A stretch of DNA of 64,000 nt from Stenotrophomonas sp. ESTM1D_MKCIP4_1. Lineage in GTDB: Bacteria > Pseudomonadota > Gammaproteobacteria > Xanthomonadales > Xanthomonadaceae. Positions within the stretch are counted from its first letter, which is position 1. Every line of letters starts with the position of its first letter. The stretch spans positions 684,084 to 748,083 of the forward strand of contig NZ_CP026004.1 of NCBI RefSeq assembly GCF_003086895.1, written 5' to 3'. This document shows positions 1 to 11,902 of this stretch, in pieces. Under the pieces are notes generated by a model. It was not told where the DNA came from. It did not search any database and was given only the letters and a program-made list of their open reading frames with translations. Position numbers and translations under genes: made by a program.

Positions 1-240
1 AGCCGCACGGGCGACCGCCTTCGCGTGGAAAACCCGAGTGCGTACCACGTCACCTTGGCCGAAGTGCATGCGCTGGCAGGCACACGCGACGAGGTGGTGG
101 AGGACAAGGGAAAAATGGCCGCGCCCGGTCAAAGCCTCGAATTCACCGTGCCTGCGGCAACCACGCAGGTGCGCTTCATCACCATCAATGATTTTGGCGG
201 CCGCGTAGAGCGCACCGTCGATCTCGCCCGCGGGAACTGA
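1..240 (+). CDS. Periplasmic fimbrial chaperone, C-terminal part (cut by window edge)
   Basis: The reading frame is open from base 1 to a TGA at 238-240, so only about the last 79 residues are present. They match the second beta domain of PapD/FimC-type chaperones: a VENPSAYHVTL strand, then a hydrophobic strand with PGQSLEF and a final ITINDFGG segment. The complete second chaperone of this window (ending at 21069) has the same NPSAYHVTL strand. Chaperones of this family bind pilin subunits in the periplasm by donor-strand complementation and carry them to the usher. The usher gene starts 12 bp downstream, so this is one operon of chaperone, usher and adhesin. The start codon and signal peptide lie outside the window. 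Confidence 0.85.
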   Translation, partial: SRTGDRLRVENPSAYHVTLAEVHALAGTRDEVVEDKGKMAAPGQSLEFTVPAATTQVRFITINDFGGRVERTVDLARGN

Positions 241-252
241 TCGAACCGCTGC

Positions 253-2898
253 ATGCAGGCAGCACCCCCCGTCATGGCTGCACCGCGGCCGTCGTCAAGG
301 AATGTCAGTGTGATTGGAAACAGATTGACATTGTCGATCCGGCAGGCCATGTGCCTGCTGGCCGCTGGCGTGGCGTGCCCAGGATGGGCTGTGGCAGCAC
401 CTGCAAACCTGGGCGAGCAGGCGTTGATGGCGCAGAGCGCTGCAGTGACCGCCGCCGCACCGGCGCAGGCCCAGTTCAATTCCAGCTTCCTGTCCGGCAA
501 GGCCGGCCAGGTCGATCTTGCCGCCTTCGCCAACGGCAATCCGATGGTCGCGGGCAGCTATCGGGTGGATGTCTACGTCAACGGCGCGTGGCAGGGACGA
601 CGTGACGTCGAGTTCAAGGCCGATGCCGAGGGCAAGGTCGACGCCTGCCTGAGCCTGCCGCTGCTGGAAGAATTCGGTGTCGATACCGAGGCGGTCCTGG
701 TCCAGCAGGATGCTGCCGTGCCTGCATCCAACGATGCCTGCGTACCGGTGCAGCAGCGCATGGCCAATGCGTTCGGCACGTTCGACAGTGGCAGCCTGCG
801 CTACGACCTGAGCATTCCGCAGGTGTTCCTGCGACGCCACGCACGCGGCTACGTCAACCCGGCGCTGTGGGACCGTGGCATCAACGCCGGCTTCCTCGGT
901 TACACCTTCAATGCCGTCGACAGCAGGACGCGTACCGAAGGCGGTGGCCGCAACCGCACGGCGTACCTGGGCCTGAATTCCGGCATCAACCTGGGGGGCT
1001 GGCAGCTGCGCCATGATTCCAACCTGACCTGGAGTGACGGCAACGGGCGCCATTGGCAGAGCATCGCCACCTATGCCCAGCGTGGCATCGCGCAGGTGCG
1101 CGGCATGCTGACGGTCGGCGAGGCGTTCACCAGTGGCGAACTGTTTGATTCCATCGCCTACCGGGGGGCCAGCCTGGCCACCGATGACCGCATGCTGCCC
1201 GACTCGCTGCGCGGTTACGCGCCGGTGGTACGCGGCATTGCTGAAACCAATGCACGGGTGGAAGTGCGGCAGAGCCAGCAGCTGATCTACTCCACCACCG
1301 TTTCGCCAGGCAGCTTCGTCATCGACGATCTGTATCCCACCGGCTACGGCGGCGACCTGGAAGTGTCGGTCATCGAAGCCGATGGCCGCCGCCGCACTTT
1401 CAGCGTACCGTTCGGCTCGGTGCCGCAGATGCTGCGCGCAGGTGTCTCGCGCTATGCAGTCACCGCCGGTCAGGTGCGCAACGACCTGCTGCGCGATGAT
1501 CCGTGGCTGCTGCAGGGCACCTGGCAGCGCGGCATCGACAACCGGGTGACGGTCTACGGCGGCAGTGCCTTGAGCACGGGCTACGTTTCGCTGCTGTACG
1601 GGGCGGGCGTGTCGACCCCGGTGGGTGCGTTCGCTGCCGATGTCACCCACGCGCGGACACGCCTGGACACGTTGGGCGAGCGCTCCGGCGCCAGCGTGCG
1701 CCTGAGCTACAGCAACCTGATCGGCGAGACCAACACCAATCTGACCCTGGCTGCGTACCGTTATTCCACTGGTGGCTTCTACAGCCTGCAGGACGCTCTG
1801 CTGGTGCGCGATGACCTTGGCCGCGGCAACGATCCCAGCCTGCGTGGGCGCCAGCGCAGCCAGTTCCAGGTGACCCTCAACCAGCCGCTGGGTCTTCGCG
1901 GCGGCTCGCTGTATGTCACCGGCGCGCTGCGCGACTTCTATGATCGTCCCGGCACCAGCAAGCAGTACCAGGTGGGCTACAACAACGCCTGGCGCTCGTT
2001 GAACTTCGGCGTGTCCGCCATCCGCACCGAAGAAGGACTCGCCGGTACCGCCGACACGCAGTACCTGCTGTCGTTGAGCGTGCCGCTGGGGCAGGGCCGC
2101 CGCCAGCCGATGTCGTTCAGCGCCGACGTGGGCATGCGTGACAGCGCTGGCTATGACTCCAGCCGCCTCGGCATCACCGGTTCTGCCGGCAGTGACAATG
2201 AACTGAGCTATGGCGTTGCACTGTCCGACAGCCGCGAGGGTGGCACCACCGGCATCGCCAACGCCGAGTACCGCAGCCGCTACGCCGCGACGAGCGCCTC
2301 CTATGGTTACTCCAGTGCATTCCGCCAGTTGGCCATCGGCGCGACAGGCAGCCTCGTGGTGCATGGCGGTGGCGTAACGCTTTCCCCGCAGCGCGGCGAC
2401 ACGCTGGTGCTGGTGAAGGCCGAGGGCGCCCGTGATGCCCGCGTGGCCAATGCGCCGGGCCTGCGCATCGACGGCCGTGGCTATGCCGTGGTGCCCTATG
2501 TTTCGCCGTACCGCCTCAACACCATCACCCTCGACCCGCAGGGCATGTCGCTGGACGTCGAGCTGGAAGGAAGCAGCCAGTGGATCGCCCCGTACGCCGG
2601 TGCGATCAGTCTGCTGCGCTTTGAGACGCGACAGGGGCGCGCGCTGCTGATCCAGGCGCATGGCGACGATGGCAGCGCGCTGCCGTTCGGTGCACAGGTG
2701 AAGGATCTGCAGGGCCAGCCAGTGGGCATGGTCGGGCAGGGCGGACGTGTGTACGTGCGTACTGCAGATGACAGTGGTCGACTGCAGGTTGAATGGGGCA
2801 GCGCCGCTGATGCGCGCTGCACGATCGAATACACGGTGCCCGCTGGCGCCGACACCGGCCCGGCCGGACTGACTACCGTGGAGGCCACATGCCGCTGA
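253..2898 (+). CDS. Fimbrial outer-membrane usher (FimD/PapC family)
   Basis: The 881-residue length is typical for ushers. After a signal-peptide-like stretch (about residues 28-50) comes the N-terminal chaperone-binding domain, starting near QFNSSFLSGKAGQVDL. A long beta-barrel region follows, with the plug-domain segment ATDDRMLPDSLRGYAPVVRG and then FVIDDLYPTGYGGDLEV, and a C-terminal domain with Cys near the end. Ushers form the outer-membrane pore through which chaperone-bound subunits are polymerised. No Shine-Dalgarno sequence is visible before this ATG and the N-terminus before the signal peptide is long, so a start at codon 8 or later is possible. It overlaps the adhesin gene by 10 bp. 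It is clearly related to, but distinct from, the usher at 23592-26141. Confidence 0.93.
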   Translation: MQAAPPVMAAPRPSSRNVSVIGNRLTLSIRQAMCLLAAGVACPGWAVAAPANLGEQALMAQSAAVTAAAPAQAQFNSSFLSGKAGQVDLAAFANGNPMVAGSYRVDVYVNGAWQGRRDVEFKADAEGKVDACLSLPLLEEFGVDTEAVLVQQDAAVPASNDACVPVQQRMANAFGTFDSGSLRYDLSIPQVFLRRHARGYVNPALWDRGINAGFLGYTFNAVDSRTRTEGGGRNRTAYLGLNSGINLGGWQLRHDSNLTWSDGNGRHWQSIATYAQRGIAQVRGMLTVGEAFTSGELFDSIAYRGASLATDDRMLPDSLRGYAPVVRGIAETNARVEVRQSQQLIYSTTVSPGSFVIDDLYPTGYGGDLEVSVIEADGRRRTFSVPFGSVPQMLRAGVSRYAVTAGQVRNDLLRDDPWLLQGTWQRGIDNRVTVYGGSALSTGYVSLLYGAGVSTPVGAFAADVTHARTRLDTLGERSGASVRLSYSNLIGETNTNLTLAAYRYSTGGFYSLQDALLVRDDLGRGNDPSLRGRQRSQFQVTLNQPLGLRGGSLYVTGALRDFYDRPGTSKQYQVGYNNAWRSLNFGVSAIRTEEGLAGTADTQYLLSLSVPLGQGRRQPMSFSADVGMRDSAGYDSSRLGITGSAGSDNELSYGVALSDSREGGTTGIANAEYRSRYAATSASYGYSSAFRQLAIGATGSLVVHGGGVTLSPQRGDTLVLVKAEGARDARVANAPGLRIDGRGYAVVPYVSPYRLNTITLDPQGMSLDVELEGSSQWIAPYAGAISLLRFETRQGRALLIQAHGDDGSALPFGAQVKDLQGQPVGMVGQGGRVYVRTADDSGRLQVEWGSAADARCTIEYTVPAGADTGPAGLTTVEATCR

Positions 2899-3914
2899 TG
2901 AAGATTCGCCGTGGCACCCTGGTGATGGCGCTGCTGGCCGCGGGCATGGGCCTGTCCGGGCAGGCGCTGGCCGCGTGTGCGATCAACGTCAGCGGCTATG
3001 TCGCCCAGGACGTCGAGATGGACATGGGGCAGGTGGTCATTCTTCCCAGTACGCCGGTGGGAGGAGTGATCAAGCAGCTGAGCGTGCCGATCCGGCAGCG
3101 CGACAGTGTCGGCCGGTGTACTGGCGGGGGCCGGCTGATCGGCATCTACAGCAACGCTGCGCAGCAGAACCCAACCTCATTTGCCAACGTATACCAGACC
3201 GGCGTCGCCGGCGTGGGTATCCGCCTCTATCGGGATTCGGGCGAGATCCAGACCTATTACCCCCACTCGATCAACTACAGCGGCAACACCACCGTATCGA
3301 TCGTGGGCGGCATGTTCCGGATCGAGTTGATCAAGACTGCTGCCCAGACGGGTTCAGGCACGATCGCGCCCAATGGCCGCTTCACCAATTACTACTTCGA
3401 TGGCAACGGTCCCGGTCGCCCCGTGCTGACCTCGTCATTCAAGGGCTCGGGCACCACCGTCGTCAGCCCCACCTGCGAAGTGGACGCGGGCAGCCGCAAC
3501 ATCGTGGTGGATTTCGGCAGCGTGCCAAACGCCACCTTTACCGGCGTGGGCTCGCGTGCCGTCGATCGTGATTTCGGCATCACCCTGCGCTGCCAAGGCA
3601 GCAACGTGGCGCAGTACCAGAGCACGATCGGCATCCAGCTCGATGCCACAGCGGCCAGCGGCAACCAGCCGGGCACGCTGGCCATCACCAGCGGCAGCAA
3701 CAGCGCGACCCGCATCGGCATCCAGATCGTGCGCCGCAATGGCAGCAGCGAGCAGAACATCAGCTTCGGCGACAGCCTGATGCTGGGCGATACGGTGACC
3801 GGCACCTCGTCGATGACCCTGCCGCTGCGCGCGCGCTACATCCAGACCCAGGCGGGCACGGTAGGGCCGGGCGAAGCCAACGGCACCGCCACGTTCACGA
3901 TCACCTACAACTGA
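2889..3914 (+). CDS. Fimbrial tip adhesin / two-domain minor pilin
   Basis: The protein has 341 residues with a signal peptide ending about ALAAC (residue 29). The N-terminal half (about 30-190) shows no family I recognise and would be the receptor-binding part. The second half (about 195-341) is a pilin domain: it begins with a Cys-containing PTCEVDAG strand, has a paired Cys in TLRCQGSN, and ends in the strand ATFTITYN, typical of subunits that the chaperone-usher system assembles. Two-domain subunits of this length encoded last in such operons are usually tip adhesins. The start overlaps the end of the usher gene, so the two are translationally coupled. The ligand cannot be read from the sequence. 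Confidence 0.8.
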   Translation: MPLMKIRRGTLVMALLAAGMGLSGQALAACAINVSGYVAQDVEMDMGQVVILPSTPVGGVIKQLSVPIRQRDSVGRCTGGGRLIGIYSNAAQQNPTSFANVYQTGVAGVGIRLYRDSGEIQTYYPHSINYSGNTTVSIVGGMFRIELIKTAAQTGSGTIAPNGRFTNYYFDGNGPGRPVLTSSFKGSGTTVVSPTCEVDAGSRNIVVDFGSVPNATFTGVGSRAVDRDFGITLRCQGSNVAQYQSTIGIQLDATAASGNQPGTLAITSGSNSATRIGIQIVRRNGSSEQNISFGDSLMLGDTVTGTSSMTLPLRARYIQTQAGTVGPGEANGTATFTITYN

Positions 3915-3923
3915 ACGGTAGCG

Positions 3924-4010
3924 GTAGAGTCGACTGTCAGTCGACTGCTTCCAATGAAACGCCCGAAATCCCCGCGCTGCGCGCGCTAGTCGACTGACAG
4001 TCGACTCTAC
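3924..4010. repeat. SMAG-type inverted pair, GTAGAGTCGACTG family
   Basis: Two GTAG-headed palindromes (GTAGAGTCGACTGTCAGTCG and its reverse complement ending CTAC) face each other, separated by about 37 bp containing a short GCGC-rich hairpin. The head GTAG and short stem match the SMAG class of repetitive extragenic palindromes of Stenotrophomonas. The same subtype returns at 19402-19485. Confidence 0.85.
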
Positions 4011-4111
4011 CCGGGCGCCGCCTCGGCCACCCCGCCACCCGTTCCCGGGCGGTGCCTCGGCCACCCCGCCACCCGTTCCCGGGCGGTGCCTCGGCCACCC
4101 CGCCACCCATC
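4010..4111 (+). repeat. Three tandem copies of a 34-bp repeat
   Basis: The core GCCTCGGCCACCCCGCCACC occurs at 4020, 4054 and 4088, a period of exactly 34 bp. The intervening bases are almost identical in the second and third copies. The array lies between two SMAG elements in the gap between the convergent adhesin and permease genes. I see no coding or regulatory role. Confidence 0.85.
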
Positions 4112-4115
4112 TCTG

Positions 4116-4139
4116 GTAGTGCCGGCCGCTGGCCGGCAA
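4116..4139 (+). repeat. SMAG element, GTAGTGCCGGCC type
   Basis: GTAG followed by the palindrome TGCCGGCCGCTGGCCGGCA. It sits 10 bp from the stop codon of the converging permease gene and could help terminate transcription from either side. A sister copy is at 34553-34575. Confidence 0.85.
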
Positions 4140-4149
4140 CCCCGTCCGT

Positions 4150-5466
<1,317 letters not shown>

Positions 5467-5489
5467 GGGGTCTCTCACAACAATTGGGC

Positions 5490-5514
5490 GTCACCACCAA
5501 CGGTGGTGACCTAC
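5490..5514 (-). repeat. SMAG-like GTAG palindrome
   Basis: On the minus strand GTAG precedes GTCACCACCGTTGGTGGTGAC, a perfect 9-bp stem with a 3-nt loop. It lies between ettA and the permease gene, both on the minus strand. Confidence 0.75.
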
Positions 5515-5523
5515 CAGAATGCA

Positions 5524-5558
5524 GAACGGCCGCGCAGAGCGCGGCCGTTCTTTCTTTC

Positions 5559-5560
<2 letters not shown>
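5524..5560. terminator. Strong hairpin after ettA
   Basis: An 11-bp perfect stem (GAACGGCCGCG, loop CAGAG) begins 9 nt past the ettA stop codon. On the plus strand it is followed by TTTCTTTCTT; on the minus strand, the direction of ettA, the hairpin is preceded by an A-rich tract but not followed by a T run. It probably ends ettA transcription or protects its 3' end. Confidence 0.6.
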
Positions 5561-7223
<1,663 letters not shown>

Positions 7224-7477
7224 GAGGTCTCCGTAGGGGCGCGGCCCTGCACCCGTCCGTCAGCGGGAAGCTCCCGGACGACAGCGGGCACAGACTGAAT
7301 GGAATACCCCCGATTATAGCCGGAACCGGTTCCCGGCCGCGCCTGCTGGGGCGCTGCGGGGCTGGCCGAAGGCTGAATACAAAGCGGAATGCGTCAGCGG
7401 GAAGCGTTTCCAGCCGGAAACGGTTCAGATCGCCTGCGCAATATGGACATCACCATCCACTGCAGCAGAGGTCTGTC
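7224..7477. other. Intergenic region between divergent ettA and the RcnB-like gene
   Basis: This 254-bp divergent region should hold promoters for both genes. I see two short palindromes, GCCGGAACCGGTTCCCGGC at about 7319-7337 and CGTTTCCAGCCGGAAACG at about 7407-7424, which could be operators, and a GCAGAGG ribosome-binding site before the ATG at 7478. No coding sequence is convincing. Confidence 0.4.
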
Positions 7478-7951
7478 ATGCGCATCAACCTTATCGTGGC
7501 CGGGGCCATGGCCTCTGTGCTGGCGCTGGGCGCTGTCGCCCCGGCATTTGCCGACAACGACCGTGACCGCCGCGAATGGCGGGAGGACCGCCGCGAAGAC
7601 CGCCGCGAGTACCGGCATGACGTGCGCGAGGCCCGTCGCGACTACGAACGGGACCGCCGCGACGCCCGCCGTGACTGGCGCCACGACCACGGCTACCGCC
7701 CGGCACCGCCGCCGCCGCGGGTGGTCTATCGCCCCGGCTATCGTCCGGGCCCGGGTCCGGGCTACGGCTGGCAGGTCGGCCACCGCTATCGCGACTACTA
7801 CCGCGGGCCGGTCTACGTGGTGAACGACTACCCGCGCTACCACCTGCGCCGCCCGCCGTACGGTCACCAGTGGATCCGCGATGACCGCGGCAACATGCTG
7901 CTGGTTGCCATCGCCACCGGCGTCATCGCCCAATACGTGCTCAGCCGTTGA
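7478..7951 (+). CDS. RcnB-family periplasmic protein
   Basis: The protein has 157 residues. A signal peptide (residues 1-25, cleavage about AFA-DN) is followed by a very basic and acidic stretch of RRE/DRR/RRD repeats (about 27-67) and a Pro/Tyr-rich linker (PAPPPPRVVYRPGYRPGPG). The C-terminal module ends HLRRPPYGHQWIRDDRG and then LLVAIATGVI, which is the conserved end of the RcnB family. RcnB of E. coli is a periplasmic protein affecting nickel and cobalt export, but many paralogs have no known role, so metal homeostasis is only a possibility here. The 57-bp palindrome array begins 6 bp after the stop codon. Confidence 0.75.
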   Translation: MRINLIVAGAMASVLALGAVAPAFADNDRDRREWREDRREDRREYRHDVREARRDYERDRRDARRDWRHDHGYRPAPPPPRVVYRPGYRPGPGPGYGWQVGHRYRDYYRGPVYVVNDYPRYHLRRPPYGHQWIRDDRGNMLLVAIATGVIAQYVLSR

Positions 7952-7956
7952 AGGCC

Positions 7957-8223
7957 GGGGTCGGATCCCTTTCCATGGGAAAGGGCTCTGACCCCAATCC
8001 GCAGCCGACCACCGGGGTCGGATCCCTTTCCATGGGAAAGGGCTCTGACCCCAATCCGCAGCCGACCACCGGGATCGGATCCCTTTCCATGGGAAAGGGC
8101 TCTGACCCCAATCCGCAGCCGACCACCGGGATCGGATCCCTTTCCATGGGAAAGGGCTCTGACCCCAATCCGCAGCCGACCACCGGGGTCGGATCCCTTT
8201 CCATGGGAAAGGGCTCTGACCCC
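7957..8223 (+). repeat. Array of five GGGGTC palindromes, 57-bp period
   Basis: Five copies of a 39-bp imperfect palindrome start at about 7957 and repeat at exactly 57 bp (TCGGATCCC at 7961, 8018, 8075, 8132 and 8189). They are separated by an identical 18-bp spacer, AATCCGCAGCCGACCACC. Each unit is GGGGTC, GGAT, stem CCCTTTCC with loop ATGG, GAAAGGG, CTCT, GACCCC. Copies 3 and 4 have GGGATC in the left arm. The near identity implies recent tandem amplification. Related single or paired units occur at 11328, 16018, 18168, 33080, 34819 and 54236. Confidence 0.95.
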
Positions 8224-8226
8224 AGG

Positions 8227-8440
8227 CAGTACCCGGCATCCTGTCGCGACCACCCTTTATCGGCGCAGGCACAACGCCACCGCCTTCACGATTGCAACGA
8301 TTCCTAATCCGTCGCAATCCCCGCCGCATCAACGCATTCGCCGCATCGCCGGTTCCGCATCTGCATCCGGCGCCTCGGCCGCGCGTATCCCGCGCCTTCT
8401 GCCCGCTACGGTCAGGGCTCCTTTCCACAGGAGTTCTGCC
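8227..8440. other. Intergenic sequence, no recognised gene
   Basis: No coding frame, RNA or repeat that I recognise. The final bases carry an ACAGGAG ribosome-binding site 7 nt before the GTG start at 8441. A promoter for the following gene must lie here, but I could not pick one with confidence. Confidence 0.35.
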
Positions 8441-9934
8441 GTGTTGTTCCAAATTTCCCGTCGCCGCAAGTCCGCGTTCGCCGCGCTGCTGCTCGGCGCC
8501 GCTTCTGCCCTGCCAGGCACCGCGCTGGCGCAATCCTTCGTCCGCATCGACACCATCACCCCCACGCGTTTCTCGATGATGGACGGCACGTTGCAAGGCA
8601 CGATCAGCGGCTACGCCGATGCGCCGTCTGCGGTCAATCTGTTCGTGGACCCGGGCCACGGTGCCATCGGCGGCTGGAAGGTCTCACCCGGGCGCTTCAC
8701 TCCGGGCGACTTCCGCTTTCCGCTCACGATGAGCCTGCATTCGATCGAGCGTAACGGGCAGCCGAATTTCTTCATCTCTCCGTCCGAGGATGGCACCCAT
8801 CTTCCCAGCCCGAAGGTGGTCTACGCCAAGCGCATCGAACTGCCAGCGCCGGCCATCACCTCGGCCACCAGTGGCCGGCGCAGCGTCACACTGCATGGCA
8901 CCGCGCTGCCGGGTGCGCACGTTGAACTGACCGTGGCGGGTCAGTCGCAGCGGGTCGCCAGCAGCGGGCCGACCGGCGACTGGTCGCACACCTTCAGCGA
9001 GGTACCCGGTGGCACCCATCTGGCCACCGCACGCGTGGTCGACACCCTCAACACCTTCCCGGCGTCGGCGTGGGTGTCCCGCGAAGTGCAGGCCGAGGGG
9101 GACATTCTCCGGCCCCTGGCCATCACCGCGCCGGCGCCGGGTTTCCCGGTTGATCGCAAGCTGGTCGCGCGCGGCGTCGCCACCCCGGAGCGCGGGCCGG
9201 TACGGGTCAGCGTGGGCGGCGGGGCCGTGGTCGAAGCCACGGTGAATCCCTCCAACCATGCCTGGACCGCCTACGTGCAGAGTCCGGTGCATGGCACGGT
9301 GGTGCTGCAGGCCTCGCTTCCCGGCACCGGCGAGCAGGTGCGCCAGAACGTCCAGGTTGCGCCGTTCGGGGCGTTGCGCGCCGAGCGGTTGGTGCTGCAT
9401 GTGCTGCCGGGGCAGACCCGGTTGTTCACCGACGGAACGGTCGCGCCGGACAGCCCCGATCTGCAGGTGCAGTACCTTGCGCAGGACCGCAGCTGGAGGG
9501 CGCTGACGTCCATCGACGAAGCCGGCAACTGGGACTACCGGGGGGCCGTGCCGCAGGACATGGCCCTTGCCAGTGGCGAGGTGGATGGTGACCGCTACGC
9601 CCAGCTCGCCTGGCTCACGTTGCCTAGTCTGGGCTCCGGTTTGGGCGATGCCGTGGCCGTGCCGCTGCTGCGCGCCGGCCCTGAGCTGACGTCGCCGTTG
9701 ACCGTGACCCCGACCACCACCCTGCAGGGCATCGACCCCAGTGGCATTACCGGTGCCGTGGTACTGACCCTGCCGGACGGGCGCACGCCGTCCGCCCAGC
9801 CCGATTCCGACGGGCGGTGGTCGATACCGGTCACCGGCCTGCCGGCGGGCCGGTTGAGCATCGAGCTGCGCAAGGTGGAATGGCCCGGCATCCCGGTCGA
9901 AACCTCCCGGTATGTGCTGGAGGTGCGGCCCTGA
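8441..9934 (+). CDS. Secreted protein of tandem bacterial Ig-like modules
   Basis: The protein has 497 residues and starts with GTG, supported by an AGGAG sequence. The signal peptide is residues 1-30 (ALLLGAASALPGTALA-QS). After a unique N-terminal region (about 31-140) come several beta-rich modules of about 80-90 residues. These carry recurring elements such as GTALPGAHVELTVAG, SSGPTGDWSHTF and DEAGNWDY, followed near the C-terminus by LPDGRTPSAQPDSDGRWSIP and LPAGRLSIEL. This pattern, alternating an added-value strand with a test strand and a D-G-x-W turn, is that of Ig-like (Big) domains in surface and extracellular proteins. No catalytic motif, LPxTG anchor or autotransporter barrel is visible. 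The function is unknown; adhesion or carbohydrate binding is a guess. Confidence 0.7.
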   Translation: MLFQISRRRKSAFAALLLGAASALPGTALAQSFVRIDTITPTRFSMMDGTLQGTISGYADAPSAVNLFVDPGHGAIGGWKVSPGRFTPGDFRFPLTMSLHSIERNGQPNFFISPSEDGTHLPSPKVVYAKRIELPAPAITSATSGRRSVTLHGTALPGAHVELTVAGQSQRVASSGPTGDWSHTFSEVPGGTHLATARVVDTLNTFPASAWVSREVQAEGDILRPLAITAPAPGFPVDRKLVARGVATPERGPVRVSVGGGAVVEATVNPSNHAWTAYVQSPVHGTVVLQASLPGTGEQVRQNVQVAPFGALRAERLVLHVLPGQTRLFTDGTVAPDSPDLQVQYLAQDRSWRALTSIDEAGNWDYRGAVPQDMALASGEVDGDRYAQLAWLTLPSLGSGLGDAVAVPLLRAGPELTSPLTVTPTTTLQGIDPSGITGAVVLTLPDGRTPSAQPDSDGRWSIPVTGLPAGRLSIELRKVEWPGIPVETSRYVLEVRP

Positions 9935-10065
9935 GGCTGGGTCCTGGCGGGCAGGCCGGCACGGGGCAGGAGCGCCCTGTGCCGGCCGTCGGGGCGCCCG
10001 CCCGGGCGTCCGTCGGGCTTACAATGGCGGGCCTGCTGTACCTCTTACCCAGCCTGGAGTAACCG

Positions 10066-11319
<1,254 letters not shown>

Positions 11320-11327
11320 TTGAAGCA

Positions 11328-11419
11328 GGGTCAGATCCCTTTCCGAAAGGAAAGGGATCTGCCCCCACCCAGGACCGCGCAGGGTCGGATCCCTTTCCCA
11401 CAGGAAAGGGCTTTGACCC
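11328..11419 (+). repeat. Pair of GGGGTC-family palindromes
   Basis: Two tandem units follow glyA. The first is GGGTCAGAT with stem CCCTTTCC and partner GGAAAGGG, ending GATCTGCCCC. The second is GGGTCGGAT with CCCTTTCC, loop CACA, GGAAAGGG, CTTTGACCC. They fill the gap between glyA and the next gene. Confidence 0.85.
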
Positions 11420-11440
11420 ACACACCAGGAAACGACGCAC

Positions 11441-11902
11441 ATGGATGAGCGCCGCCTCAAATATCTCTACACCGCGCTGGCCGTGGTATTCGGCCTGCCT
11501 GGCCTGTTGACCGGCGGCATGGGTGCCTGCATGGCAGTGGTCATGGGTGTACTGGGCCTGGCCTCCATGGACCCTGACAAGCTGGGCTTCGCCGCAGCCA
11601 TGTTCGCGTGGGGAATGCTTGCCCTTGCCGGCCTGCTGGCCTGGGTCGCCCTTAGCATCATCTGGCTGCGCGATGGCAGTGGCGGTCTGCGCGCCGCCTC
11701 ACCGCGTTGGTGGTGGCTGCTGGGCTTGGGCATGCTGGCGTGCCTGCCCATGCTCGCGATGGCGCTGTACTACTTCCTCGAACTGGGCATCAGCGTCCTG
11801 ACCGGGCTTCTGGCTGGGCCGCCTGTGCTGGTACCTGCCGGCATGCTGATGTTGCTGCGGCTGCGCGCTCTTGGGTCCGCGCAGGAAACGGGCCTTGGAT
11901 GA
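11441..11902 (+). CDS. Small integral membrane protein, first of two tandem paralogs
   Basis: The protein has 153 residues with four probable transmembrane segments (about 9-40, 48-72, 88-110 and 115-142), short loops and no obvious soluble domain. The N-terminus MDERRLKYLYTALAVVFGLP resembles LDERLHKRLLLAQALLFGLP at the start of the next gene, so the two are probably tandem paralogs. I recognise no named family. The ATG is 38 bp after a REP pair. The stop codon (TGA, 11900-11902) overlaps the preferred TTG start of its neighbour, so they form a bicistronic unit. Confidence 0.65.
   Translation: MDERRLKYLYTALAVVFGLPGLLTGGMGACMAVVMGVLGLASMDPDKLGFAAAMFAWGMLALAGLLAWVALSIIWLRDGSGGLRAASPRWWWLLGLGMLACLPMLAMALYYFLELGISVLTGLLAGPPVLVPAGMLMLLRLRALGSAQETGLG

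Noticed and set aside
295..2661. 788-codon open frame antisense to the first usher gene
   Set aside because: Typical GC-rich antisense frame; amino-acid composition is unlike a folded protein and the sense gene has clear usher motifs.
7948..8307. Open frames of 119 codons (plus) and 87-129 codons (minus) with 19-residue repeats
   Set aside because: They are produced by the 57-bp palindrome array, are open on both strands, and lack ribosome-binding sites and homology.
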